A DNA stretch of 64,000 nt from REEP01 sp964517265 (GTDB taxonomy: Bacteria > Pseudomonadota > Alphaproteobacteria > Rhodospirillales > Defluviicoccaceae), in assembly GCA_964517265.1 (NCBI GenBank), contig CAZFBS010000003.1:62001-126000 (forward strand), given 5' to 3'. Below are positions 54,533 to 62,725 of this stretch, one piece after another. Numbering within the stretch: position 1 is the stretch's first letter; every line of letters begins with the position of its first letter. The position numbers were made by a program, and so were the translations under genes. The notes under the pieces were generated by a model that saw only the letters and a program-made list of their open reading frames with translations, made no database searches and was not told the origin of the DNA.

Positions 54533-55081
54533 ATGTCCGGCATGATTTTGCCTTACCGCAGTGTCACTCCGCAGATTGCTGCGAGTGCATTCATTGCGCC
54601 CGGTGCAAGCATCATCGGCGACGTCGTCGTCGGCGCCGACACCAGCATCTGGTTTGGGTGCGTGATCCGCGGCGACGTCAACGTGATCAGGATCGGGGAG
54701 CGCACCAACATTCAGGACGGAACCGTCGTTCACGTCGCCCGCGAGAAGTTCGGGACCTACATCGGCTCCGACATCACCATCGGCCACATGGCCCTCATCC
54801 ACGCCTGCACCCTGGAGGACACCTGCTTCATCGGCATGCGCGCCACCATCATGGACGGCTGCGTGGTCGAAGAGGGCGCGATGGTCGCGGCCGGCGCGCT
54901 GGTGACACCGGGCAAGCGGGTCGCGCGCGGCCAGCTGTGGGCGGGAACGCCGGCAAGACACATCCGAGATCTCGGTGCGGAGGAAAGGCAGCAGCTTGCC
55001 GCCACCACTGCACATTACGTACGGCTGGCCGGCTCCTACGGAAAGGCCCATTCGCAAGCAGGCGCGCCGGCTCATGTCTGA
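54533..55081 (+). CDS. Gamma-class carbonic anhydrase-like protein
   Basis: 182 aa left-handed beta-helix with hexapeptide repeats (G-A-S-I-I-G-D-V-V-V-G, G-C-V-I-R-G-D-V-N, N-I-Q-D-G-T-V-V-H). Three metal-ligand His are seen: V-V-H, and I-G-H-M-A-L-I-H. The family includes Cam-type carbonic anhydrases and YrdA/PaaY proteins. Strong SD (GGGAGGAGAG). Its end overlaps meaB by 8 bases. Confidence 0.9.
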   Translation: MSGMILPYRSVTPQIAASAFIAPGASIIGDVVVGADTSIWFGCVIRGDVNVIRIGERTNIQDGTVVHVAREKFGTYIGSDITIGHMALIHACTLEDTCFIGMRATIMDGCVVEEGAMVAAGALVTPGKRVARGQLWAGTPARHIRDLGAEERQQLAATTAHYVRLAGSYGKAHSQAGAPAHV

Positions 55082-56072
55082 TCCCTCGACGGCGCCTGCA
55101 CCCGCACCCGCCTCTTCCGGCCAGGATGAACTGATCGCCGCGGTTCAAGAAGGAAACCGGCGGGCGATCGCGCGGGCAATGGCGGTTGCAGAATCGACCA
55201 CGCCGGGCAGCCGCAGTCTCGTCGCCGAGATTCATCGGCTGGCGGGCCGCGCCCACACCGTCGGCATCACGGGAGTGCCCGGCAGCGGCAAGTCGACGAT
55301 GGTCCGGGCACTTGCGCAACGGCTGCGCGCCACCGGACGAACGGTGGGAATCGTCGCCATCGATCCTTCCAGCCCGTTCTCTGGAGGCGCGATTCTCGGC
55401 GATCGCATCCGGATGACGGAGCTGTCGGGTGATCCAGGGGTGTTCATCCGCAGCATGGCCACCCGCGGAGCGCTCGGTGGGCTCGCCCGCGCCACCCTTG
55501 ACGTCGTCGATGTTCTGGATGCCGCCAACTACGACATCGTGCTGATCGAGACCGTCGGCGTCGGCCAGGACGAGGTCGATGTGGTCCAGGCCGCGCACAC
55601 CGTGGTGGTGGTGTCGGCGCCCGGACTGGGCGATGAGATCCAGGCGATCAAGGCGGGGGTGCTGGAAATTGCCGACATCCACGTGGTGAGCAAGTGCGAT
55701 CGCCCCGACGGCGCTAAGACGGTGCGGGACTTGCGAACCATGCTGAAGCTGGGCAGCCTCGGCCGCGGCGACAGCACGTGGACGATTCCGGTGGTTCGCA
55801 CCAGTGCGCAGAACCGGGAGGGAATCGATGAGCTGTTGAGCGTGATCGATGATCATCGGGTTCATCTTAACGCAAGCGGCGAATTGCAGATCCGTCGGCG
55901 CAAGATGCTGGAGATGCGCATCGTCAAGTCGGCGGAGGACATCATCCGCGACGAGTTGTCGGGGCGCCGCCGCGACGACTTGCGCGTGCTGTTGAACAAG
56001 GCCGTCAACGGGGATGTCGACCCCTACACCGCGGCGCGCTCGCTCTTGCATGCCATCAGCGAGGGGCTTTAG
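55074..56072 (+). CDS. meaB: MeaB/ArgK G-protein chaperone of methylmalonyl-CoA mutase
   Basis: 332 aa. Walker A is G-V-P-G-S-G-K-S-T; other P-loop GTPase features are A-I-D-P-S-S-P-F-S-G-G-A-I-L-G-D-R, E-T-V-G-V-G-Q-D-E and V-S-K-C-D. MeaB loads and repairs the cobalamin cofactor of methylmalonyl-CoA mutase. The mutase gene is outside this window, but pccAB are present, so the propionyl-CoA to succinyl-CoA route is likely complete. Confidence 0.95.
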   Translation: MSDPSTAPAPAPASSGQDELIAAVQEGNRRAIARAMAVAESTTPGSRSLVAEIHRLAGRAHTVGITGVPGSGKSTMVRALAQRLRATGRTVGIVAIDPSSPFSGGAILGDRIRMTELSGDPGVFIRSMATRGALGGLARATLDVVDVLDAANYDIVLIETVGVGQDEVDVVQAAHTVVVVSAPGLGDEIQAIKAGVLEIADIHVVSKCDRPDGAKTVRDLRTMLKLGSLGRGDSTWTIPVVRTSAQNREGIDELLSVIDDHRVHLNASGELQIRRRKMLEMRIVKSAEDIIRDELSGRRRDDLRVLLNKAVNGDVDPYTAARSLLHAISEGL

Positions 56073-56118
56073 CAGGCTGTCGGGCAGGACCTGCTGCGGG
56101 GGCCCTGTCGGTCCTCGA

Positions 56119-57084
56119 TCAGTACCAAATCCCGGTCATGCGGCGACGCGGCCGGAGGTGAACGATCGGATAATCCAAGGGAACGTCGATCTTCCCAATG
56201 AGCGGTTCCGCAGGCGCGGAAGGGGACAGAGACAGCAACCGGCTGATCCGCGTTTCGATCGGCGGATGGGTCCGCAACAGCGACGGATCCGGAATCCGTT
56301 GCGCCGGCAACAGCACTCTCTCCATGAAGTCGCCCTGCACACGTTCCATCTTTTCGAGCGCGCTCGCCAGCCCGACCGGATCGCCGGTCAGGCCAGCCGC
56401 GCCGAGATCGGCGTCGTACTCGCGGGCGCGTGACAGGGCCAGCTGGAGCAGGCTACCGAACGTTGGAGCCAGCATCAGGACCAGAATGAGCGGCCAGGGA
56501 GCCGTCCCATGCTCGATCAGCAACACCGGCAGACTGACCATCATCAGCAGCATGCCGCCCAGCGCCATGACCCGGGTCAACTGCGCAATCACGTCGGCAA
56601 GGCTCATCACCACCAGATCGTTGTTGCGGATATGACTGATTTCATGGGCGAGAACGCCGGCCATTTCCCGCAGACTGAGGGTTCTCAGCAATCCGTCGGT
56701 GATGGCGATCGCTGCATCATGCGGCCGTCCGACGGTAAAAGCGTTCAGCATCGAACTGGGCACGTAGTAGAGGCGCGGCGGCACCGGAAGTTTGGCTTTG
56801 GTCGCGATCCTTGCCAGAACCTCGTGAACCACGGGCAGGGCATGGCGGGGGATTTCTCGAGCGCGATACATCCCGAGAACCAGCCGCGGGGACGCTCCGG
56901 GAGCCAGGACAAGAGCGAAGCCGCTGCCGATCAGCGCCCACAGGACACCTTCGGGACCGGCGATCAGCCACGCGCACAGGCATAAAAGCGCAACCATGCC
57001 GACCAGCAGCATCGCCGAATGAAACAGGTTGCGGATTTTGTGCCGCCTCTGCTCGCGCGGATCGAGCGGCTTCAGCCTTGCCAA
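56119..57084 (-). CDS. M48-family membrane metalloprotease (HtpX-like)
   Basis: 321 aa. Two N-terminal hydrophobic spans, the zinc motif H-E-I-S-H (HEXXH), two further spans, and the third ligand Glu in R-A-R-E-Y-D-A-D, as in HtpX. Such proteases cut misfolded inner-membrane proteins. The first codon is TTG with GAGGG 6 bases upstream; no ATG lies near. Its substrate and regulation are unknown. Confidence 0.9.
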   Translation of the reverse strand: MARLKPLDPREQRRHKIRNLFHSAMLLVGMVALLCLCAWLIAGPEGVLWALIGSGFALVLAPGASPRLVLGMYRAREIPRHALPVVHEVLARIATKAKLPVPPRLYYVPSSMLNAFTVGRPHDAAIAITDGLLRTLSLREMAGVLAHEISHIRNNDLVVMSLADVIAQLTRVMALGGMLLMMVSLPVLLIEHGTAPWPLILVLMLAPTFGSLLQLALSRAREYDADLGAAGLTGDPVGLASALEKMERVQGDFMERVLLPAQRIPDPSLLRTHPPIETRISRLLSLSPSAPAEPLIGKIDVPLDYPIVHLRPRRRMTGIWY

Positions 57085-57320
57085 GGAAACCCTCTTCGCC
57101 TGCTATGGTCATCGCCCCGGCATCCCCCTGATTTAGTCGGCTCGATCCGCCCGCCCAGGGGCGGAATGCGCCGATCCTGCTTGCACCGGCCGTTTCGGCC
57201 GGCATGGAAGGACGGCCCTTAACACAGGCTACGAAACACACGGCGATTCCGGCTATCATCAGGGCGATCAGTAACAATGTTCAGATCACGGGCCGAACGC
57301 CCCGGGGACCGAGACAGCGG

Positions 57321-59108
57321 ATGGGTGAACGCCGAGACAAGAAGTTGCGCAGCCGCCTGTGGTTTTCCGATCCTGACGCCCCCGATATGAGCGCGCTTTA
57401 CCTGGAGCGGTACCTTAACTACGGCCTGACGCGGGAGGAATTGCAGTCGGGCAGGCCGGTGATCGGGATTGCTCAGACCGGCAGCGACCTGGTGCCGTGC
57501 AACCGCCATCATCTGGATCTCGCAGTTCGTCTCAAGGAAGGCATTCGCGATGCCGGCGGCATTGCGATGGAATTTCCGGTTCATCCCCTTCAGGAGACGG
57601 GGAAACGGCCGACGGCGGCGCTCGACCGCAACCTCGCCTATCTTGGCCTCGTCGAGGTTCTCCACGGCTATCCTTTGGATGGAGTGGTGCTGACAACCGG
57701 CTGTGACAAGACGACGCCGGCGTGCCTGATGGCGGCGGCCAGTGTCAATCTGCCCGCGATCGTGCTCTCCGGCGGCCCGATGCTGAACGGCTGGTTCGAG
57801 GGACGGAAGGTCGGCTCCGGCGCCGTCATCTGGCACGCGCGGCGGCTGCTGGCAGCGGGCGAGATCGACTATCAGGGTTTCATGGAGATGGCGGCGGCGG
57901 CCGCGCCCAGCATCGGCCACTGCAACACCATGGGCACCGCGCTGTCGATGAATGTGCTGGCGGAGGCGCTCGGGATGTCGCTACCCGGTTGCGCCAGCAT
58001 CCCGGCGCCCTACCGCGAACGCGGCCAGATAGCTTACGCGACCGGCAGACGGATCGTCGACATGGTCTGGGAGGATCTGCGCCCTTCGCGGATCATGACC
58101 CGCGCTGCGTTCGAGAACGCGATCGTCGTTGCCAGTGCGATCGGCGCCTCGACCAACTGCCCGGTTCATCTGATCGCGATCGCCCGTCACATGGGCGTCG
58201 ATCTCACGGTGGAGGACTGGCAGGTTCATGGCCATGACATCCCCTTGCTCGTCGATGTCCAGCCGGCAGGCGAGCATCTGGGCGAAGACTTCCATCGCGC
58301 CGGAGGAACGCCGAGCGTCATCCACGAGCTGATGAAGGCTGGGCGGATTCACGAGGATGCGCTGACCGTCACCGGACGCACCATCGGTGAGAACATCGCG
58401 CAGGCAAAAACCGCGGAGCCAAGCGTGATCCGGCCGTTTCATGATCCGCTCAAGGAGGAGGCGGGCTTCATCGTCATGACCGGCAATTTGTTCGACAGCG
58501 CGATCATGAAGACTTCGGTGATCGGCAGCGCGTTTCGGGCCCAGTACCTCGAGACGCCGGGAAAGGAGAACATCTTCGAAGGCACCGCGGTGGTGTTCGA
58601 GGGACCGGAAGACTATCACGCGCGGATCAACGATCCTGCCGTTCGGATCGACGCGCATAGCATTCTGTTCATGCGCAATTGCGGGCCGGCCGGCTATCCC
58701 GGGTCTGCTGAGGTGGTCAACATGCTGCCACCGGACTCGCTGATCAAGAGCGGCGTCCTGGAGCTGCCCTGTGTCGGCGACGGCCGCCAGAGCGGCACCT
58801 CCGCAAGCCCGTCGATCCTCAACGCCTCGCCGGAGGCCGCTGCCGGAGGCAATCTCGCCCTGGTGCGCACGGGCGATCCGGTTCGCATCGATCTCAACAC
58901 CCGCCGCGTCGACGTACTGATCGACGCCGATGAACTGGATCGACGGCGTAAGACGTCGGCTCCGGCTTCGTATCCTCCGAGCCAGACCCCCTGGCAGGAG
59001 ATCTACCGCTCAATGGTTGGACCCCTCTCGACCGGCGCCTGTCTGGAGCCGGCCACCGTCTATCTCAACATCATCGAGACTCGCGGCAACCCCCGCCACT
59101 CGCATTGA
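57321..59108 (+). CDS. IlvD/Edd-family sugar-acid dehydratase
   Basis: 595 aa. Conserved family Cys are in T-T-G-C-D-K-T-T-P-A and G-H-C-N-T-M-G-T-A; the acidic and metal-site motif E-L-P-C-V-G-D-G-R-Q-S-G-T follows late. Length and motifs fit L-arabinonate or D-xylonate dehydratases more than dihydroxy-acid dehydratase. It would dehydrate a sugar acid to the 2-keto-3-deoxy form. No sugar-acid operon is nearby, so the substrate is uncertain. The upstream in-frame ATG at 57204 is not supported. Confidence 0.88.
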   Translation: MGERRDKKLRSRLWFSDPDAPDMSALYLERYLNYGLTREELQSGRPVIGIAQTGSDLVPCNRHHLDLAVRLKEGIRDAGGIAMEFPVHPLQETGKRPTAALDRNLAYLGLVEVLHGYPLDGVVLTTGCDKTTPACLMAAASVNLPAIVLSGGPMLNGWFEGRKVGSGAVIWHARRLLAAGEIDYQGFMEMAAAAAPSIGHCNTMGTALSMNVLAEALGMSLPGCASIPAPYRERGQIAYATGRRIVDMVWEDLRPSRIMTRAAFENAIVVASAIGASTNCPVHLIAIARHMGVDLTVEDWQVHGHDIPLLVDVQPAGEHLGEDFHRAGGTPSVIHELMKAGRIHEDALTVTGRTIGENIAQAKTAEPSVIRPFHDPLKEEAGFIVMTGNLFDSAIMKTSVIGSAFRAQYLETPGKENIFEGTAVVFEGPEDYHARINDPAVRIDAHSILFMRNCGPAGYPGSAEVVNMLPPDSLIKSGVLELPCVGDGRQSGTSASPSILNASPEAAAGGNLALVRTGDPVRIDLNTRRVDVLIDADELDRRRKTSAPASYPPSQTPWQEIYRSMVGPLSTGACLEPATVYLNIIETRGNPRHSH

Positions 59109-59147
59109 GCTGTGGCCGGGCGCCGGATCGGAGTTGAAGTGGATAGG

Positions 59148-59223
59148 TGGCGACCCCAACGGGACTCGAACCCGTGTTTTCGCCGTGAAAGGGCGATGTC
59201 CTAGGCCACTAGACGATGGGGTC
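59148..59223 (-). tRNA. tRNA-Glu (anticodon UUC)
   Basis: 76 bases. Acceptor arms GACCCCA/TGGGGTC pair fully, the discriminator base is G and CCA is encoded. The anticodon loop is CTTTCAC (anticodon TTC) and the T arm has GGTTCGAGTCC. Confidence 0.97.
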
Positions 59224-59297
59224 GGCAAGGCCTCAAGTAACCGCCCCGAGCGGCAAAATCAAGCCCGCCGTCGTTGTGAGGCTCGGTGCCGCCTTTC

Positions 59298-59324
59298 CAA
59301 GACGGGAGCAAGGGGGCCGTCTTG
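59298..59324. terminator. Stem-loop between tRNA-Glu and pfp
   Basis: Perfect 8-bp stem CAAGACGG/CCGTCTTG with an 11-base loop, in the gap between the minus-strand tRNA and the plus-strand pfp. It has no T run; role uncertain. Confidence 0.35.
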
Positions 59325-59491
59325 ATGACAGTTGCCGGCCTTTGGCCCTTCCGCGGGTTCCGCGGCCGTGCTAGGGTCCGCGCCAGGATGCGGGGGCGCG
59401 ACACCGGACGCCAAGGTTTGTCTGCGCGAACATCCGAAGGAAGTCATGACGTCAAGTACGGATGCTCGAGTGTAAGGGAGGAGTAAGGCTG

Positions 59492-60733
59492 ATGCTGCAA
59501 GGTAAGGTATTGATCGCTCAAGGCGGCGGGCCGACAGCGGTGATCAACGAGTCGATGGTTGGAGCGGTGATCGAGTCGCGCAAGGTCCCCTCGGTCGAGC
59601 GGGTCTATGGCGCCCGGCACGGCGTGCGCGGGATCATCAACGAGGATTTCGTCGACCTCACCCGTGAAACCACCCACAATCTCGAAATGGTGGCGCGCAC
59701 GCCAGCGGCTGCGCTGGGTTCGACCCGCGACAAGCCGGACCCCAAGTATTGCCAGCAGATCTTTCAGGTTTGCCAAGCGCACGATATCCGGACGTTTTTC
59801 TATATTGGCGGCAACGACTCCTCGGATACCTCCCGGATCGTGCGGATGGAGGCGGAAAAAGCCGGTTACGCGCTCAATTGCGTGCATATTCCCAAGACGA
59901 TCGACAACGACCTTGTCATCAACGATCACACCCCTGGCTTTCCGTCGGCGGCACGATACGTCGCCCTCGCGTTCGCCGGAGCGAACCTCGACAACCGGGC
60001 GCTTCCGGGTGTCTACATTGCCGTGGTCATGGGCCGGCACGCCGGCTTCCTCACCGCTGCGTCGGCACTGGGCCGCAAGTTCGAGGACGATGGGCCACAT
60101 CTCATTTACATTCCGGAGCGGACGTTCAGTCTCGACGAGTTCACCAAGAGCGTTCAGGAGGTCTACGCCAAGTACGGTCGCTGCATCGTTGCCGTTTCCG
60201 AGGGTGTTCACGATGCCTCGGGCGAGCCGATCGCAACCAAGCTCGTGTCCAAGGTCGAGCGAGACGCCCACGGCAACGTGCAGCTCTCGGGAACCAGCGT
60301 TCTTGGCGATCTGCTCGCCGACCACATCCGGGCGAACACCAACATCAATCGCGTGCGTGCCGACACCCTCGGTTACACCCAGCGCTCGTTCCTTAGCGTG
60401 GTGTCCGACGTGGATGCCCGCGAGGCGCGCGAAGTCGGTGAGAAGGCCGTTCAGTATGCGCACTTCGGCGACTCCAAGGGCCAACACTCGGGGTCCGTCA
60501 CCATCCACCGCACGGGCTTCTATTCCGTTCGCTATCATCTCTCCGCGCTTGAAGACATCGGCGGCAAGACCAAGACCATGGCCGATGAATTCATCCACGA
60601 GAACGGCCATGACGTGAGCGACCAGTTCCTCCTCTATCTGCGTCCTCTGTTGGGCTCGGGATTCCCCGATGTGGCGCAACTGCGCATCTACACGGTGCCG
60701 AAAATTTTGAACGCCCAGAAGGCGGCGCAATAG
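59492..60733 (+). CDS. pfp: Pyrophosphate-dependent 6-phosphofructokinase
   Basis: 413 aa. The two PPi-specific residues of this family are in place: Asp in G-G-N-D-S (Gly in ATP-type enzymes) and Lys in P-K-T-I-D-N-D. M-G-R-H-A-G-F and G-G-G-P-T-A-V-I-N are also seen. It interconverts fructose-6-phosphate and fructose-1,6-bisphosphate reversibly, saving ATP in glycolysis and able to run in gluconeogenesis. Strong SD (AAGGGAGGAG). Convergent with recJ. Confidence 0.95.
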   Translation: MLQGKVLIAQGGGPTAVINESMVGAVIESRKVPSVERVYGARHGVRGIINEDFVDLTRETTHNLEMVARTPAAALGSTRDKPDPKYCQQIFQVCQAHDIRTFFYIGGNDSSDTSRIVRMEAEKAGYALNCVHIPKTIDNDLVINDHTPGFPSAARYVALAFAGANLDNRALPGVYIAVVMGRHAGFLTAASALGRKFEDDGPHLIYIPERTFSLDEFTKSVQEVYAKYGRCIVAVSEGVHDASGEPIATKLVSKVERDAHGNVQLSGTSVLGDLLADHIRANTNINRVRADTLGYTQRSFLSVVSDVDAREAREVGEKAVQYAHFGDSKGQHSGSVTIHRTGFYSVRYHLSALEDIGGKTKTMADEFIHENGHDVSDQFLLYLRPLLGSGFPDVAQLRIYTVPKILNAQKAAQ

Positions 60734-60753
60734 CCCGCCGGGACATGCAAGCA

Positions 60754-60823
60754 GCGAGTCGGCGACCGCGTTGTCGACTCGCGCCGATCGGAAAGGGGCG
60801 CCCGCGTTGCTGCGGGCGCCTTT
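60754..60823. terminator. Two hairpins between convergent pfp and recJ
   Basis: The first is an 8-bp stem GCGAGTCG/CGACTCGC (60754-60782). The second is a perfect 9-bp stem GGCGCCCGC/GCGGGCGCC (60797-60820) flanked by AAA on the left and TTT on the right. The second is a good bidirectional terminator candidate serving both genes. Confidence 0.75.
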
Positions 60824-60902
60824 GCCGGTTGAGCCGTCACGGCGAGGGCAGGATGGGTTCGCGCTAGCGGGCCCGACGGGTCCCACGGTTCGCTTAGCGG
60901 GG

Positions 60903-62723
60903 TTATCCCGCCGTTACCGCAGCGATGTCGTCGATCTGAAGCTGAACCCGTTGCGCGCCGCCGCGGCTGTCTTCCCGCAGACGACCGGCAATGTGCAGCG
61001 GTGCTCCCTTGTGCTGCAGCAGCGCCTGCCCGAGGGGGTTGTCGGCGCAGCGAAAGGCGATCGCGTTGAGGCGCGTGCGCGCGAGGTCCCCCAGCACACA
61101 GCGGACGTGGCCGCCGCTCGCGACCGACGTGTGAAGAATCCGTGCCGACGGAATGGCGAACCGCGGCTCGGGATTGCCCATGCCGAACGGTCCCGCCCGG
61201 GCAACCACGGCCGAAAGCGAGGGCACTGCGCCGCCAACCGTGAAGGTGCCGTCAAGATAAAGAACGGGCTGCCGCATCGCCGTCTCGACCGCCGTGCCTA
61301 GCCGCTCGGCAAGGAACGCGCGCAATTCCGCCAACCTCTCTTCTTTCACGCTGAAACCCGCCGCCATTGCATGGCCGCCGCCTCTCAACAGCAGGCCGGC
61401 CTCGCGCGCCGCGATAATGGCCGCGCCGAGATCCGCGCCGCCGATCGAGCGCCCGGATCCGGTCCCAATTCCATCGCGAATGGCGACGACACAAGCCGGC
61501 TGATGGTAGCGCTCGACCAGCCGGCTGGCGACGATGCCGACCACACCGGGATGCCAGCCGTGTCCCGCAGCGACCAGAACGCTGGAGCCGCTGCCTGTGG
61601 CCGCCTGCATCGCCACCTGTGTCAGCGCTTCCTGAAGAACCAGGCCTTCGATTTCCTGTCGCGCCCGGTTGGCCTGATCGAGGCGGCGCGCCATCTCCGC
61701 CGCTTCGTCACAATCCTCACTCGCCAGCAGACGGGCGCCCAATCCCGCCTCGCCGACGCGGCCGGCGGCATTGATGCGCGGGCCGAAAACGAATCCGGCG
61801 TGATAGGTGCCCGGCGGTGTGTTGAGCCCCGCAATTGCGGCAAGCGCCTTCAATCCCGGGTTGGTCCAACCGGCCATCACCTTGAGGCCCTGGATCACCA
61901 ACGCACGATTGACCCCCCGTAACGGGACCAGATCGCACAGGGTCCCGAGAGCAACAAGATCCAGCCATCGGCGCAGATCGGGCTCGGCTCGCTCCCCAGT
62001 AAAGAAGCCGCGACGGCGAAGCGCCCGGTTGACCGCGACCACCAACAGGAACGTCACTCCGACGGCGGCAAGGTGGCCCTGGCCGCTCGCATCGTCGATT
62101 CGGTTCGGATTGACGATCGCGGTGGCCGGCGGAAGCTGACTTTCGACCGCATGATGATCGACAACGACGACATCCAGTCCGGCGCCCGCGGCGGCACGCA
62201 AGGCCTCGTGGGCGGATGTGCCGCAATCCACGGTGACGACCACGGCAATGCCGTCCCGGTGCAATCGGATCAGCGCGTCTGCGGTCGGTCCATACCCTTC
62301 GCTGAGGCGATCGGGGACGTAAATCCGCAAACGACGGCCGACGGAGGCGAAGAACCGCGCCAGCAGAGCCGCCGATGTGGCGCCATCGACGTCATAATCG
62401 GCGAAGACCGCAACCGGCTCGTTCGTGCAGATCGCCTGCGCCAGCCGGGCCGCACCCGTTTCCATGTCCGCAAGCCGGTCGGGATCGGGCAGGGATGTCC
62501 GCAAGGTCGGGTTGAGGAAGTCCTCGGCCTGTTCGATGTTGACACCGCGCCCCGCCAATACACGCCCCACTAACTCCGGAACATCGAGCCGCTGCGCCAT
62601 TGCCAGCGCGGCCCGGCTATCGAACGGGCGGGAGAGCCATCTCTTGCCAGAGACGGAAGTCTCCACCCCGAGGACCACATCCTCCGAGGCGTTCCGCTCC
62701 GCTGCTGGCGAAAAAGGCGGCAC
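60903..62723 (-). CDS. recJ: Single-stranded-DNA-specific exonuclease RecJ
   Basis: 606 aa, DHH superfamily. Motifs: D-Y-D-V-D-G-A-T-S-A, V-D-C-G-T, V-V-D-H-H-A, R-I-N-A-A-G-R, and G-G-G-H-A-M-A-A-G-F of the DHHA1 domain. It degrades single-stranded DNA 5' to 3' in recombination and repair. The first codon is GTG at 62723, just two bases after the hom stop, so hom and recJ are co-transcribed; a GTG a little further in is possible. Confidence 0.94.
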   Translation of the reverse strand: MPPFSPAAERNASEDVVLGVETSVSGKRWLSRPFDSRAALAMAQRLDVPELVGRVLAGRGVNIEQAEDFLNPTLRTSLPDPDRLADMETGAARLAQAICTNEPVAVFADYDVDGATSAALLARFFASVGRRLRIYVPDRLSEGYGPTADALIRLHRDGIAVVVTVDCGTSAHEALRAAAGAGLDVVVVDHHAVESQLPPATAIVNPNRIDDASGQGHLAAVGVTFLLVVAVNRALRRRGFFTGERAEPDLRRWLDLVALGTLCDLVPLRGVNRALVIQGLKVMAGWTNPGLKALAAIAGLNTPPGTYHAGFVFGPRINAAGRVGEAGLGARLLASEDCDEAAEMARRLDQANRARQEIEGLVLQEALTQVAMQAATGSGSSVLVAAGHGWHPGVVGIVASRLVERYHQPACVVAIRDGIGTGSGRSIGGADLGAAIIAAREAGLLLRGGGHAMAAGFSVKEERLAELRAFLAERLGTAVETAMRQPVLYLDGTFTVGGAVPSLSAVVARAGPFGMGNPEPRFAIPSARILHTSVASGGHVRCVLGDLARTRLNAIAFRCADNPLGQALLQHKGAPLHIAGRLREDSRGGAQRVQLQIDDIAAVTAG

Positions 62724-62725
62724 CT

